DNA of 64,000 bases from Trifolium pratense (Eukaryota > Streptophyta > Magnoliopsida > Fabales > Fabaceae): the NCBI RefSeq assembly GCF_020283565.1, contig NC_060061.1:5254563-5318562 (forward strand), given 5' to 3'. Shown here piece by piece: positions 35,401 to 47,358 of the stretch; position 1 is the first letter of the stretch; each line of letters starts with the position of its first letter. Under the pieces are notes generated by a model. The model worked only from the letters and a program-made list of their open reading frames with translations. It was not told the origin of the DNA and made no database searches. The translations under genes and the position numbers were made by a program.

Positions 35401-38136
35401 CTATCGTTTATGGATGCGTACTCGGGTTATAATCAAATAAAAATGGCTGAAATCGATAAAAAGAAAACAGCGTTTATGACCGAATCCGGTAATTATTATT
35501 ACAACGTAATGCCTTTCGGGCTTAAAAACGCAGGCGCCACATACCAAAGGATGATGAACAAAGTCTTCAATAATGAAATCGGTGACATGCTCGAAGTCTA
35601 CATGGATGATATGATCGTCAAATCCGAAAAGGAAGTCGATCATACAGCCCATCTAAAAAGAGTATTCGACCAAGCGAGAAAGTATAACATGAGATTCAAT
35701 CCTGAAAAATGCACGTTCGGCGTAAAAGCTGGGAAATTCCTCGGGTTTTACTTAACTGAAAGAGGAATCGAAGCTAACCCCGATAAATGCAGAGCATTCT
35801 TTGAATTCCCTACGCCGGACTCAAAGAAATCTATCCAATCATTAAACGGGATGCTCACCGCCTTATCTCGTTTTGTCGCAAAATCCGCTCAACACGCGCT
35901 ACCTTTATTCAAATTACTTCGAAAAGAATCCGCATTCGAATGGACAAAGGAATGCGAGGATGCGCTACAACATTTAAAACGAGCACTATCCGAACCTCCA
36001 GTCCTAACACGACCCAACGAAGGGGAAACATTATATCTTTATCTCGCCGTAGCATCGGAGGCCATCAGCGCCGTCCTCATAAGAGAAACCGAGCAAGGGC
36101 AAAAACCCGTCTATTTCGTGAGTAAGGCTCTGCAAGGACCAGAACTCCGGTATTTACAGATTGAAAAAACGGCCTTAGCAGTAGTCATGGCCGCAAGGAA
36201 GCTAAGACACTATTTCTTAGCTCACTCCATCGTGGTTCGAACTGATCAACCAATTAAGCAACTCCTTGTGAGGCCAGATATGACAGGACGAATGCTAAAA
36301 TGGTCGCTCGAGTTGTCCGAATTCGAAATCTTTTTCGAAAGCAGAAAGGCTTTAAAAGCCCAAGTGCTAGCGGACTTCATAGCCGAGATGACCACACCAT
36401 CCACCCCGGATAGAAACAAATGGACCATCTTCGTAGATGGATCCTCGAATCCGCAAGGGAGTGGTGCAGGTATCATACTCGAAAGCGGTGAAGGAGCGCT
36501 CATAGAAGTTTCACTCGAGCTCGCCTTTCCAACCACAAACAACCAAGCCGAGTACGAAGCTTTCTTGGCAGGATTAAGGTTGGCTCAGGATATGGAAGCC
36601 GAGGAAATTAAGATATTCACGGATTCACAGCTCGTCGCATCCCAAATAACCGGGGAATACCAAACAAAAGACGAGCGACTCACGGAATACTTAAGCTTGA
36701 TCAAAGAAAAATTAACCAAATTCAGACAAACCGAAATCAAGCATGTTCCTCGCGAACACAATGCAAGAGCAGATATCTTATCAAAGCTCGCAAGCACTAA
36801 GAAAAAGAAAGGTGGAAATCAATCGCTTATTCAGGAAACGCTATCCAAACCAAGCATAGTGAAACCCACCGAGGTATTCCTGATATGCGAGATCGACGCC
36901 AACGGCTGGATGACACCCGTGTTCGAATTTCTGAACACTGGAAACCTCCCACTTGATAAGAAGGAGGCGGCTAAGGTAAAAAGGAGAGCCTGCGCATATG
37001 TAATCCTAAATGGAAAAATGTACCGCCGGGGATTCTCCATCCCTCTACTAAGGTGTGTCGAGGAAAGCGAGGTAACCTCAATCCTCGGCGAGATCCACGA
37101 AGGAATAAACGGTCAACACATCGGTGGACGCTCCTTGGCCAGAAAGGCCTTGCGAGCAGGATTCTATTGGCCTACCATGCAAGCAGACGCAAAAGAGCAT
37201 GTCAAAAAATGCGACAAATGCCAACGCCACGGAGATATGCACTTGGCCCCTCCAAACGAGCTAAAGACGCTATCATCCCCGTGGCCGTTTTCTTGGTGGG
37301 GGATGGACCTCTTAGGACCGTTTCCAACGGCAGCAGGACAAAATAAGTACTTAATAGTGGCTGTCGACTACTTCACGAAATGGATCGAAGCCGAACCTCT
37401 CGCCCACATCACAACATTCAACGTGTTGCGATTCTTCAAACGCAATATACTTGCGAGGTTTGGGATCCCTCAAGTTGTCGTCACAGATAACGGGACTCAA
37501 TTCACGGACAAGAAAGTGCGAGAATTCATGGCAAAAATAGGTACAACCCAACACTTCACCTCTGTCGAACACCCTCAAACGAACGGCCAAGCCGAAGCTG
37601 CAAATAGGGTTATACTGCGAGGACTCAAAAGAAGGTTGGATGAAGCAAAAGGAAAATGGACAGAAGAACTACACAGCGTACTCTGGTCCTACCGAACCAC
37701 TCCACATTCTACAACGGGAGAAACGCCTTTCCGACTGACGTACGGAACAGAGGCCGTAATTCCAGTAGAAACCGGAGCATCATCTTTCCGAACGGAAGTA
37801 CCCCTCGAAAGGGAAGACAACCACGAAATGCTCAGAGAAGAGCTCGACCTCTTGGAAGAGCTCCGAGACGGCGCAGCCCTCCGAGAAGCTACTTTGAAAC
37901 AAAAAATAGCAAAACGGCACGACAAAAAGGTCATCAAACGAGAATTTGACGTTGGGACACTAGTACTCCGACGCAACCAAAAAGATTCTCGCGAAGGTAA
38001 ACTCGCGGCAAATTGGGAGGGACCTTATCGTGTTCGAGCCAAAACCGAAAACGGTGCCTATTATTTGGAAGATCTTTACGGAAAAGAAATTCCTCGACCT
38101 TGGAATGCCGAAAAACTCAAACAATACTACAGTTGA
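32440..38136 (+). CDS. Gag-Pol polyprotein of the Tat element
   Basis: A single uninterrupted frame from the ATG at 32440 (context ACCAATGG) encodes 1898 residues. After a polar, Arg/Ser-rich N-terminus come, in order: the Gag domain at about 245-345; a zinc-knuckle-like CRYHKSHGHVTEDC near 464; aspartic protease DQGSS near 651; reverse transcriptase about 925-1100 with YMDD near 1053; RNase H about 1195-1280; a second, archaeal-type RNase H about 1325-1455 with all four acidic positions (FVDGSS, AEYEA, FTDSQ, ARADI); integrase with its HHCC zinc region near 1550-1600 and the core acids in MDLLG, TDNGTQF and GQAEA. The first RNase H has AVASEA where an Asp motif is expected, so it is probably catalytically degenerate. 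It directs reverse transcription and integration. The RT part is visibly more AT-rich than gag. Confidence 0.96.
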   Translation: MAGVNNHQIPEHVAENHGSPMDYAAYHPGDGQFASVTEDGQGEQNAHYEPYNPEEPQIPVATPPQATPAAAIPPGVPMQEMMAALVNAINRQSDLLLQQNQRFEQQNQRLEQQSRRIDAIAESRITAQARPARRSPTPVRSRTYSRSRSPPRHRSERRNEAISRNSTPPRRHSPRRDNPPRRQRNRSPEERDNHQGPLSRRIRELPLPVGLEKPPAMDTYDGSTDPDEHIENLEALLEYRNVRGSIKCKLFPTTLRKGAMAWYKSLAPGSIDSWSDLCARFRAHFTSSRRHPKTEATLEAIIQGENEPLRAYLERFNKAAVEVKVDESMKLYLLDRGLHPDSDFAKAVGIEEPKTLDAFFEKAKKYITYEEKQRAKDIRRPKSQEKTRNHEKDEAGTSRRGNEKQREERIKDSKPPRGKFTTYTPLNASRDRIFAEVSAADFKKAGIHFPRQQPMKANTDRTKFCRYHKSHGHVTEDCVHLKDAIEILIQKGYARRYVQNDEQAQQQQQQRREPQEVAMAIDVPEQENRGIVPQALAISAPEIPLPSPGSDEGALLRHFNAHLNGSWENFPKALVITGGGLNKITLGSVKRKFEELENVCSVTPITVTKPEGDSDPLAFYKSEVPGGSPNYQIPLLVRARMANFDVHRILVDQGSSCDVMYSGLFKTLQLSEKNLVPYVGPDLQGFNGSTTKPWGYVDLIVTFGEEKAMKSVRTQFMVVDCPSLYNCIIGRTTLAELFAVSSTVHLKLKYYTPDGQVATINGDIAAARRCFEAAAKNLSTVATPKKAEKKNPGVNTVGGSVDIDARLTKKEHQEEKQKDLADAEKKIYRPIPDGDFELVPLGEDPLKGIKIGTGLPDLVKKQLIACLKDNAELFAWSAAEMPGIDPEVACHQLTLDPRASAVVQRRRKQSPEKAEAAEKAVKDLLEANFISEARYTTWLSNVVLVKKSNGKWRMCVDYTDLNKACPKDAYPLPNIDKLVDNSSGFKLLSFMDAYSGYNQIKMAEIDKKKTAFMTESGNYYYNVMPFGLKNAGATYQRMMNKVFNNEIGDMLEVYMDDMIVKSEKEVDHTAHLKRVFDQARKYNMRFNPEKCTFGVKAGKFLGFYLTERGIEANPDKCRAFFEFPTPDSKKSIQSLNGMLTALSRFVAKSAQHALPLFKLLRKESAFEWTKECEDALQHLKRALSEPPVLTRPNEGETLYLYLAVASEAISAVLIRETEQGQKPVYFVSKALQGPELRYLQIEKTALAVVMAARKLRHYFLAHSIVVRTDQPIKQLLVRPDMTGRMLKWSLELSEFEIFFESRKALKAQVLADFIAEMTTPSTPDRNKWTIFVDGSSNPQGSGAGIILESGEGALIEVSLELAFPTTNNQAEYEAFLAGLRLAQDMEAEEIKIFTDSQLVASQITGEYQTKDERLTEYLSLIKEKLTKFRQTEIKHVPREHNARADILSKLASTKKKKGGNQSLIQETLSKPSIVKPTEVFLICEIDANGWMTPVFEFLNTGNLPLDKKEAAKVKRRACAYVILNGKMYRRGFSIPLLRCVEESEVTSILGEIHEGINGQHIGGRSLARKALRAGFYWPTMQADAKEHVKKCDKCQRHGDMHLAPPNELKTLSSPWPFSWWGMDLLGPFPTAAGQNKYLIVAVDYFTKWIEAEPLAHITTFNVLRFFKRNILARFGIPQVVVTDNGTQFTDKKVREFMAKIGTTQHFTSVEHPQTNGQAEAANRVILRGLKRRLDEAKGKWTEELHSVLWSYRTTPHSTTGETPFRLTYGTEAVIPVETGASSFRTEVPLEREDNHEMLREELDLLEELRDGAALREATLKQKIAKRHDKKVIKREFDVGTLVLRRNQKDSREGKLAANWEGPYRVRAKTENGAYYLEDLYGKEIPRPWNAEKLKQYYS

Positions 38137-38825
38137 GAGAAGTTCAAAACCATCCCTCAACGAAGGCTGTGTCTTCGCCCATGAGAAGCACGCCTATACA
38201 ACGGAGGAGTGCTTAGGTACGGGCATGAATCTTAAAACATAAAACAAAGTCGAGACGTTTTGAGCTCGATGATGTTGGCGAGGAAAGCTCTAGACCACGG
38301 AGCACCATCGTCATAGTACACGCCCGGTAGAACCCCAGCTCGCGATGGGATGTTCACACCCCGAGGAGGAAAGCTTAACAACAGCCCCTCTCCTCGTTAT
38401 TAGTTTGGATTAACATCTCCAAACACTTAGAATGGTTCCCCGCACCTTCTAAGCCCGGCATCTAATGGTACCAGCTACCACAATGATGACCACGATCCAA
38501 ACACACACTAGCGCGAAGAAACGAATAGTTCGGCGTATAAAATGTTTGGAAAATTACCAAGTTAAAAACCTCAAAATTGGTCGAGCGCAAACAAAAAGAC
38601 AATCAAAGCATAAGCTTAAAAGCGTTGAGCGTACAAACGATCGATTCGACATTCAGAGGAAATTAAAAGCATCGCCACACAAACCCTAAATCTAGATATG
38701 AGATAAAGGTAAAAAGGCAAGAGAATAAATCAAAGTACTGATAGTTAAAGACCCCGAAGGGCCATAATTGTCGGTTACATCAAAAAGGGCAAGTGCCCGA
38801 GCGAAACAAAGAAGAAAAAATAAAT
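38137..38825. other. Spacer between pol and the antisense gene
   Basis: No convincing frame on either strand. The sense pol transcript and the antisense gene converge here, so 3' ends of both are expected in this 0.7 kb. Confidence 0.5.
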
Positions 38826-40852
38826 TTACACTTCCTCATCAGGAGGGGTAACAATGGCTCCATCTCTCACCTCCTTCTCCTCATCTAAACCCTCCTCGTT
38901 CAAACCGGGGTTGAGAATCCTAAGCTGAGCCACTGCGTTGTTGAAACTAAAAGCTGCAGCAGCCACCATGTTGGACTCAAGCTCCTGGATCTTGGCGATC
39001 AAATCAGCACGAGAGGAGGAAGCATACTCCCCTTGAGGATCGAGCTCCTTTTCCCGATCTTCAACAACCCCGGTGACTTGAAGCCTCTCCAACTTCCCTG
39101 TCAACTCGCCAATCATAGCCTTCTGTTCCTCAACCTTCTGCACAGCGCTGTCCCTCTCCTCCGAAACTGTCTTGAGCCTATCCTCCGCTTCCTTAAGGTT
39201 GGCCGAGAGGGTCTTACGCTCCTCCCTGAACACCTCGCAGGAGGCCTCGGATTCTGCCAACCTCCGCTGCAACAACGGCAACTCCTTGCGAGCTTCGTCC
39301 CTTTCCTCCAGATACTTGCATTCCCGGCCATTCAAAAAAGTCGCCACCCCGACTAATTTGAGCAGAGCCATCGATTGAGCGGCAATTTCAGTCCGGAGAC
39401 CCTCGGGACCCATATCCGAGAGGATGGCCTCATCTGCCGGATCAACCTTCACTTTGGTCTCTCCGGACAGCAGTCTCTCATGAGCATAAAGTGGAGGAAG
39501 GACGAAATTTTCAGCAGGGACACCAGCAGTCAACCTGTGAGGTCCGGGGAGAGGAGGATCATCCTGACCAGAAAGATCCACAACCACATGATCCTGACGA
39601 GAAGAGGTTTCCTCCTCCAGTCGTATCCTCTTCGAGCGATCCAAGTTTGAAGCTGTGGGAGATTGAGGGGCAGAAGAAGTTGTGGCAGCACTGCTCGCCT
39701 CCCTCTTGTTCTTAGCAGCACGAGCTTTGCGGAGAGCAGCAGATCCACTGGTCATTGTACCTACACAAATCAGAGCAACAGTTAGCAAAACAGAGGGCGA
39801 GCAAATAAAAGAAGCAAAAACAGTTGGTAAAAAAGTAAATAAAAGAAAGCTGCGAGCATACTCCAAAAAGCAGTCAATTCTTCCGAGGTGTCGCAAGCGA
39901 GCAACTCTTTCGTAGCGATCACCTTCGGGCAGGTCAACCTTCGACCATCTTCCCCAAGCAAAGGCTCGCCATTCGAGTCACTCAGAAGGAACGGAGGCAA
40001 GCCCTCCACAAACTCTAATAATTTTTTATAGTCAGCTCTCTCCTCAGCTGACAACGCTCCCAGCGTAAACACAAATTCTTTGGTCGACATGGAATAATGA
40101 TCCCTGCGCCAATAGAAAGGAAATCTGGCAAAATCCTCCTCGATAGGGAGACCCTGCTCATCAAGCACTTCCTGCCCAAGCTCATCAATTCGATGCCCCC
40201 TACGAACGAAATTGTTCCAACCTTTCGTCGTGATTGGCCTAACTCCATAGAACACGGACTTGAACCCTCGTACCGACTCGTCAAACATATCAAAGAGGCG
40301 TTTCCGTTGCCTCAAAGAAACCCATCCATGCTTGGTGCTCGGTACTGGGGCTCCCTTTGCGAGCTTCCCTTTCGCCTGTTCCCCCCGAGGACAGCTCCGT
40401 TGAAGGCCAAAATGGTAAAAGAATAAAGGCAAGGTGGGGCCCAGACCCAAATACTCTGCTGTTTTTTCGAAAGCCTTGATAAAGGCCAACGAGTTCGGAT
40501 GAAGTTGAGAAGGGGCCAAGTGAAGATGGCGAAAGATGGACACTTCCAGATCTGTGAAGGGCAGCCGAATTCCCAGATGCTTAAAGGCAATCTCGTACAT
40601 GGGAATCGTCCCCCAAGCCCAGTTGCCGCAGATCCGGTGGCGAGCAGTGGGAATCCGCACCTCGAAATCTTCGGTGGGAGGAGTCTGAATCTCCGTGCAC
40701 ATCGTCTCTGGGATGTCACTCTCGCAACCCTGATAAACTGACTCCGTCTCTCGGGGTTCATCCGCAACCCACGAAACGTCGGCTCGGATGCGAATCGATG
40801 AGGAAGGCTGTTGATCTACGAACGCGAAGTCACTTTGAGATCCCTCAGCCAT
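38826..40852 (-). CDS. Antisense gene of the Tat element (gypsy-type putative transposon protein, Transposase_28-like)
   Basis: Two coding exons on the minus strand, 40852-39862 and 39760-38826, join in phase across a 101-bp GT-AG intron to give 641 residues. Upstream, a 5'-UTR intron is likely: donor AACAA/GTAAGTG at 41283/41282 and acceptor TTTTTCAG with the exon resuming at 40861, nine bases before the ATG. A TATA box lies at 41432-41439. The N-terminal half contains HLGIRLPFTDLEVSIF and LAPSQLHPNSLAFIKAFE, typical of the plant domain annotated as putative gypsy-type transposon (Transposase_28). The C-terminal half has a basic patch (KARAAKNKR, SKRIRLEEE) and a long coiled coil (about residues 450-570). 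Function is unknown. Antisense genes of this type are known from Tat-lineage elements. Confidence 0.85.
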
Positions 40853-41282
40853 CTAGAAAACCTGAAAAAGCAGAGGAAGGAAAAATGAATTCGACATTCA
40901 AATCCACCCTTCCACCGCCAAATCAAGCGAAAGGGCGAGGATCTCAAACAAAGATTACGCAGAAACTAAAGGCGACAAATAATCCCTCCGAACGCGAAAT
41001 TCATGTAAACAACCGAGCACGAAACGCATGTGGTGCCCGACACTGTTCTAAGATAAAACCCAACCGTCAGTTGGTGAAAACAAGCGATTTTTCGCCTAGA
41101 AACCACGAAAAACCTTTCTTTTGGGGGGAAAAGGGTGCTAATCACCATCTACAACCTCCAAAAAGACTACCCAAACCACATGAAAAACACACACTACAAC
41201 CCCCTACCGCGTAAACTATCTACAACAATCTAAAGCAAAATCCAAACAAAATCTTCAAAGATTAAAAGGATGAAACACTTAC

Positions 41283-41405
41283 TTGTTGGTTAAATGAAGA
41301 TAGGAGTAAGGAGTTTGTAGTAGAAAAACGCCGGAGGAGCAAAACCACCAGAGGAAGCTTGAAAAGGAAAGGCTAACGATGGAGAAAATGAGTAAGAAAC
41401 TGTAA
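41283..41405 (-). other. Probable 5'-UTR exon of the antisense gene
   Basis: Bounded by an expected start about 30 bp after the TATA box and by a good donor (GTAAGTG) at 41282. Pyrimidine-rich leader composition. The start point is inferred, not observed. Confidence 0.6.
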
Positions 41406-41431
41406 AGTTTCAAACGAAAAAACCTCCCTCC

Positions 41432-41439
41432 TATATATA
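41432..41439 (-). promoter_or_regulatory. TATA box of the first antisense gene
   Basis: TATATATA in GGCCTATATATAGGAGG, read on the minus strand, about 580 bp before the ATG with an intron between. The core is palindromic but only the minus side leads into an open frame. Confidence 0.65.
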
Positions 41440-42062
41440 GGCCAACGCATCCGTACAGGAAAATTCGCGCCGCTTTCATTTGAACCACAGGATCGATCTA
41501 ACGGTCCGGATCAGTCACGATCAAGTGGCCCAGATTCGATCTCAGGAGAAACGAAAAGGCGCGAAAATCCAACGGTCCAAAACGACCTCGAAGTTCAAAT
41601 CTCAAAGAATAGCCACTCGAGTGCTATTTCATAGCCTTTACACGTGGCGAAAGGACACGAAGCGACTCGTCCTTTCAAGTCACACCCGTCTGCTCGCGCA
41701 AATCTCGCGAAATCCAAGACACCACATCCCGAGAAAATCGCAACCAAAAAAGGTAATGCAAGATCCTCGGATTCCATTCCCTTTATTTCTTTGCTAAAAA
41801 TACGGGGAAGGCCGCAGCAACCGAATAAGAACACCGCGCTCCTCGACAAATTCATAAAGTCGAAAACATGCTCGAAACAGAAGTCCGGTTTTCGATCAAA
41901 AAGTCCGCTCGGAATCATTCGGAAAATCCGCAATATTATTAAATCAAGAGCATACATAAAGCGTGAGTGCAAATAAATTATGCTCGGGGGAATCAAAAGA
42001 GAATTATTTTATTAATGATAGTCCATTACAAAGGGAAGAGGATTACAAATGGATCCGAGCAC
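41440..42062. other. Non-coding part between the antisense genes
   Basis: No frame with protein-like character on either strand. It presumably holds upstream elements of the first antisense gene and the 3' end of the second. Confidence 0.5.
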
Positions 42063-42419
42063 CTAATCCTCGTGCTCGGAACCTGAGCTAATCGCGGAAT
42101 CCGAATCAGTCCACAGCACCTCCTCTGGCCATATCTTAGCCTCTTTCCCAACCTGGGACCCCCCTTCACCAGAGGCAGGGCCAGGAGGATAAAGATGGGG
42201 AGATTGATGAGCCCTCAGGAACTCCTCGACTGCCCCAATGAAATCCGCCGATTCGTCGGAACTGGAGGTATCAGAAGTGTCCGAGGAAGGGAACATCACC
42301 TTAGCTTCTTTCCCCTTTTGAGAACGAGCCGGTGCAGGCTTAGGAACTTCCGCTCTCTTTTTCCCTCTTCGAGACTCAGAGCCATCAGCAACAACCTTCT
42401 TGGAATCCCTATTATCCAT
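42063..42419 (-). CDS. Second antisense gene of the Tat element, 118-aa acidic protein
   Basis: A complete frame from ATG 42419 to the stop at 42063. A basic N-terminus (SRRGKKRAEVPKPAPARSQK) is followed by a Ser/Asp/Thr-rich acidic stretch (SSDTSDTSSSDES), a short AVEEFLRAHQS helix and an acidic tail ending SEHED. A TATA box (42466-42473) lies 47 bp before the ATG with a short leader between. No known domain recognised. It is the gene closest to the 3' LTR and is transcribed towards the first antisense gene. Confidence 0.7.
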   Translation of the reverse strand: MDNRDSKKVVADGSESRRGKKRAEVPKPAPARSQKGKEAKVMFPSSDTSDTSSSDESADFIGAVEEFLRAHQSPHLYPPGPASGEGGSQVGKEAKIWPEEVLWTDSDSAISSGSEHED

Positions 42420-42465
42420 CGCTAGCCTTCAAACTCAGGATATGGGAAGCCAAAGGATAAGCAAG

Positions 42466-42473
42466 TATTTATA
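42466..42473 (-). promoter_or_regulatory. TATA box of the second antisense gene
   Basis: TATAAATA within GCTATAAATACTTGC on the minus strand, at the canonical distance from an inferred start and 47 bp upstream of the 118-codon frame. Confidence 0.75.
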
Positions 42474-42713
42474 GCAAAACTTGCCACCCAAAGGACCAGT
42501 CACCACACCTGACATCCCATAAATGCGAGAGGCGGCTGCAGAATCCTAGGATTGACCACTTGGAATAAACGATTTTCCCTTTCCAAAGCTTGACTTTGAC
42601 CATAGGGACACTGCGAAAATTCAGCTGCCCAACTCGGATCTGGTACGTTCGGTAAGTCGAGATGAATCGATAAAGCTTCAAGTCATTACCCTCGCCTACG
42701 AGCATAACGACTT

Positions 42714-42719
42714 GGGGGG
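42714..42719 (+). other. Polypurine tract
   Basis: GGGGGG in ACTTGGGGGGCTCC, ending four bases before the 3' LTR. The position and sequence fit the plus-strand primer of Tat-type elements. Confidence 0.8.
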
Positions 42720-42723
42720 CTCC

Positions 42724-43125
42724 TGTTCTGGGCCGAGCGTCGAGCTCGAGCATCAGAGGGTGTCGAACACATACACCATCCGAGCACGTCCTAACGGTCA
42801 GATACCCTTGCGTATTGTAACGGCCGTAAACCGGAATGATGAGCATTTACTGCACATCAAGGCCTCCAAGCCGTTTTCCGGCAGCCACTTGATGGCCATT
42901 AATGCCATCAAGGGCCTTAGCCCAGCGCTGGGGGCTATATATATGCATCTCCACTTCATTTGCAAGGTACGCATTTTTATAGCTAAGAAAACCTTACACA
43001 CATACTGACTTGAGCGTCGGAGTGCCTGCAGGTACACAACCCCCCTCCGCTCCAACAGGGGTCTCAAACGCTCTCAACCACCGTCAAACGCCGGCGAGGT
43101 CGCATCTTTCTGGTCTACACGATCA
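42724..43125 (+). repeat. 3' LTR
   Basis: 402 bp, offset exactly 10,771 bp from the 5' LTR, and read as identical to it throughout. Followed by the target duplication CATGT (43126-43130). Confidence 0.97.
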
Positions 43126-43130
43126 CATGT

Positions 43131-43857
43131 TATCTTGTATGATATTTGCAGATAAAATATTATTTTGATATTTGGCTTCACGGTAAATGTGGTGAATACA
43201 AACTTCTCAGTTCTCACTCAAGTTCCAAAAATTAATAACAATTTATATAAAAACATATCTAATTTATATAAAAACATAAACGAATTAATAACAATTTTTT
43301 ATTGAAAATATTTATTAATTTATATATAAATACTAATTTCATTTATTTTATTTTTAACAAAATCAAACCAAGAGAAAAAAATAGTAATAATATAATTTTA
43401 CCGCCATGTTTTTTACTATACATGTTAAATAATCTAATTTGCTACTCTTTTTACCCCCCTAAAGATGCGTCTCTCTTGATCCAATGAGTTTGTTGCAGGT
43501 TGTACTTTGTAGCTTTGCAACCGCAACATAGGATCTATTCTCAGTTACAGTCAGTTTACAACTCCAAACCGTACTCCCCAAATCTAAAAATTCACAAAAC
43601 ATGCACGCACGAACGCAAAATATGAACGCCAAAACAAGTACAGAAAGCTGAAAATGTATTATCTCAATAAAAATCTAAACACAAAAAAGGAAATATTACA
43701 AGTCATTTATCTATGAATAAAAATTTCGGGAGAATTCTTCACAACTCTCCCATGATCATAAAAATTTAACCTACTAAGATTCCGCTTGACCTACTACTTC
43801 TCACCATTTCTTGCTCTGCTTTAGGTGGGAGCCAAATGTGAGCAAACACAAAAATCT
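43131..43857. other. BiP downstream flank, no gene seen
   Basis: AT-rich DNA. The right part should contain the BiP 3' UTR (minus strand). Confidence 0.45.
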
Positions 43858-47214
<3,357 letters not shown>

Positions 47215-47301
47215 GGTGTGTTTCAGTGCGTTCGTGACGGTGTGTTGTGATTGAAGACGATGGAGTTGTATTGATGATGATGCGAGTGTTGATTTATGCG
47301 G

Positions 47302-47309
47302 TTTTTATA
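47302..47309 (-). promoter_or_regulatory. BiP TATA box
   Basis: TATAAAAA on the minus strand, 87 bp before the ATG, giving a plausible start near 47275. Confidence 0.8.
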
Positions 47310-47342
47310 GTGTTCAGTCAATATTTCGAACATGTCATTGGT

Positions 47343-47358
47343 GATGACGTGGACCAAT
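47343..47358 (-). promoter_or_regulatory. Plant unfolded-protein-response element (P-UPRE / ERSE-II)
   Basis: The minus strand reads ATTGGTCCACGTCATC, matching exactly the 16-base P-UPRE described for plant BiP promoters. It includes an ERSE-II (ATTGG-N-CCACG) overlapping an ACGT core. It is about 34 bp upstream of the TATA box. bZIP factors of the ER-stress pathway (bZIP28/bZIP60 type) with NF-Y would be the expected binders. Confidence 0.92.

Larger units (their letters stand above)
31953..43125 (+). mobile_element. Complete Ty3/gypsy LTR retrotransposon, Tat lineage (11,173 bp)
   Basis: LTRs of 402 bp at both ends (TG...CA), 5-bp target duplication CATGT (31948-31952, 43126-43130), primer-binding site, intact 1898-aa gag-pol, polypurine tract, and two antisense transcription units between pol and the 3' LTR. 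Domain order Gag-PR-RT-RH-aRH-INT puts it in Ty3/gypsy. The second, archaeal-type RNase H and the antisense genes are hallmarks of the Tat lineage. No chromodomain follows integrase. LTR identity and open frames indicate a recent, possibly still competent insertion. Its GC content is far above the flanks. Confidence 0.97.
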
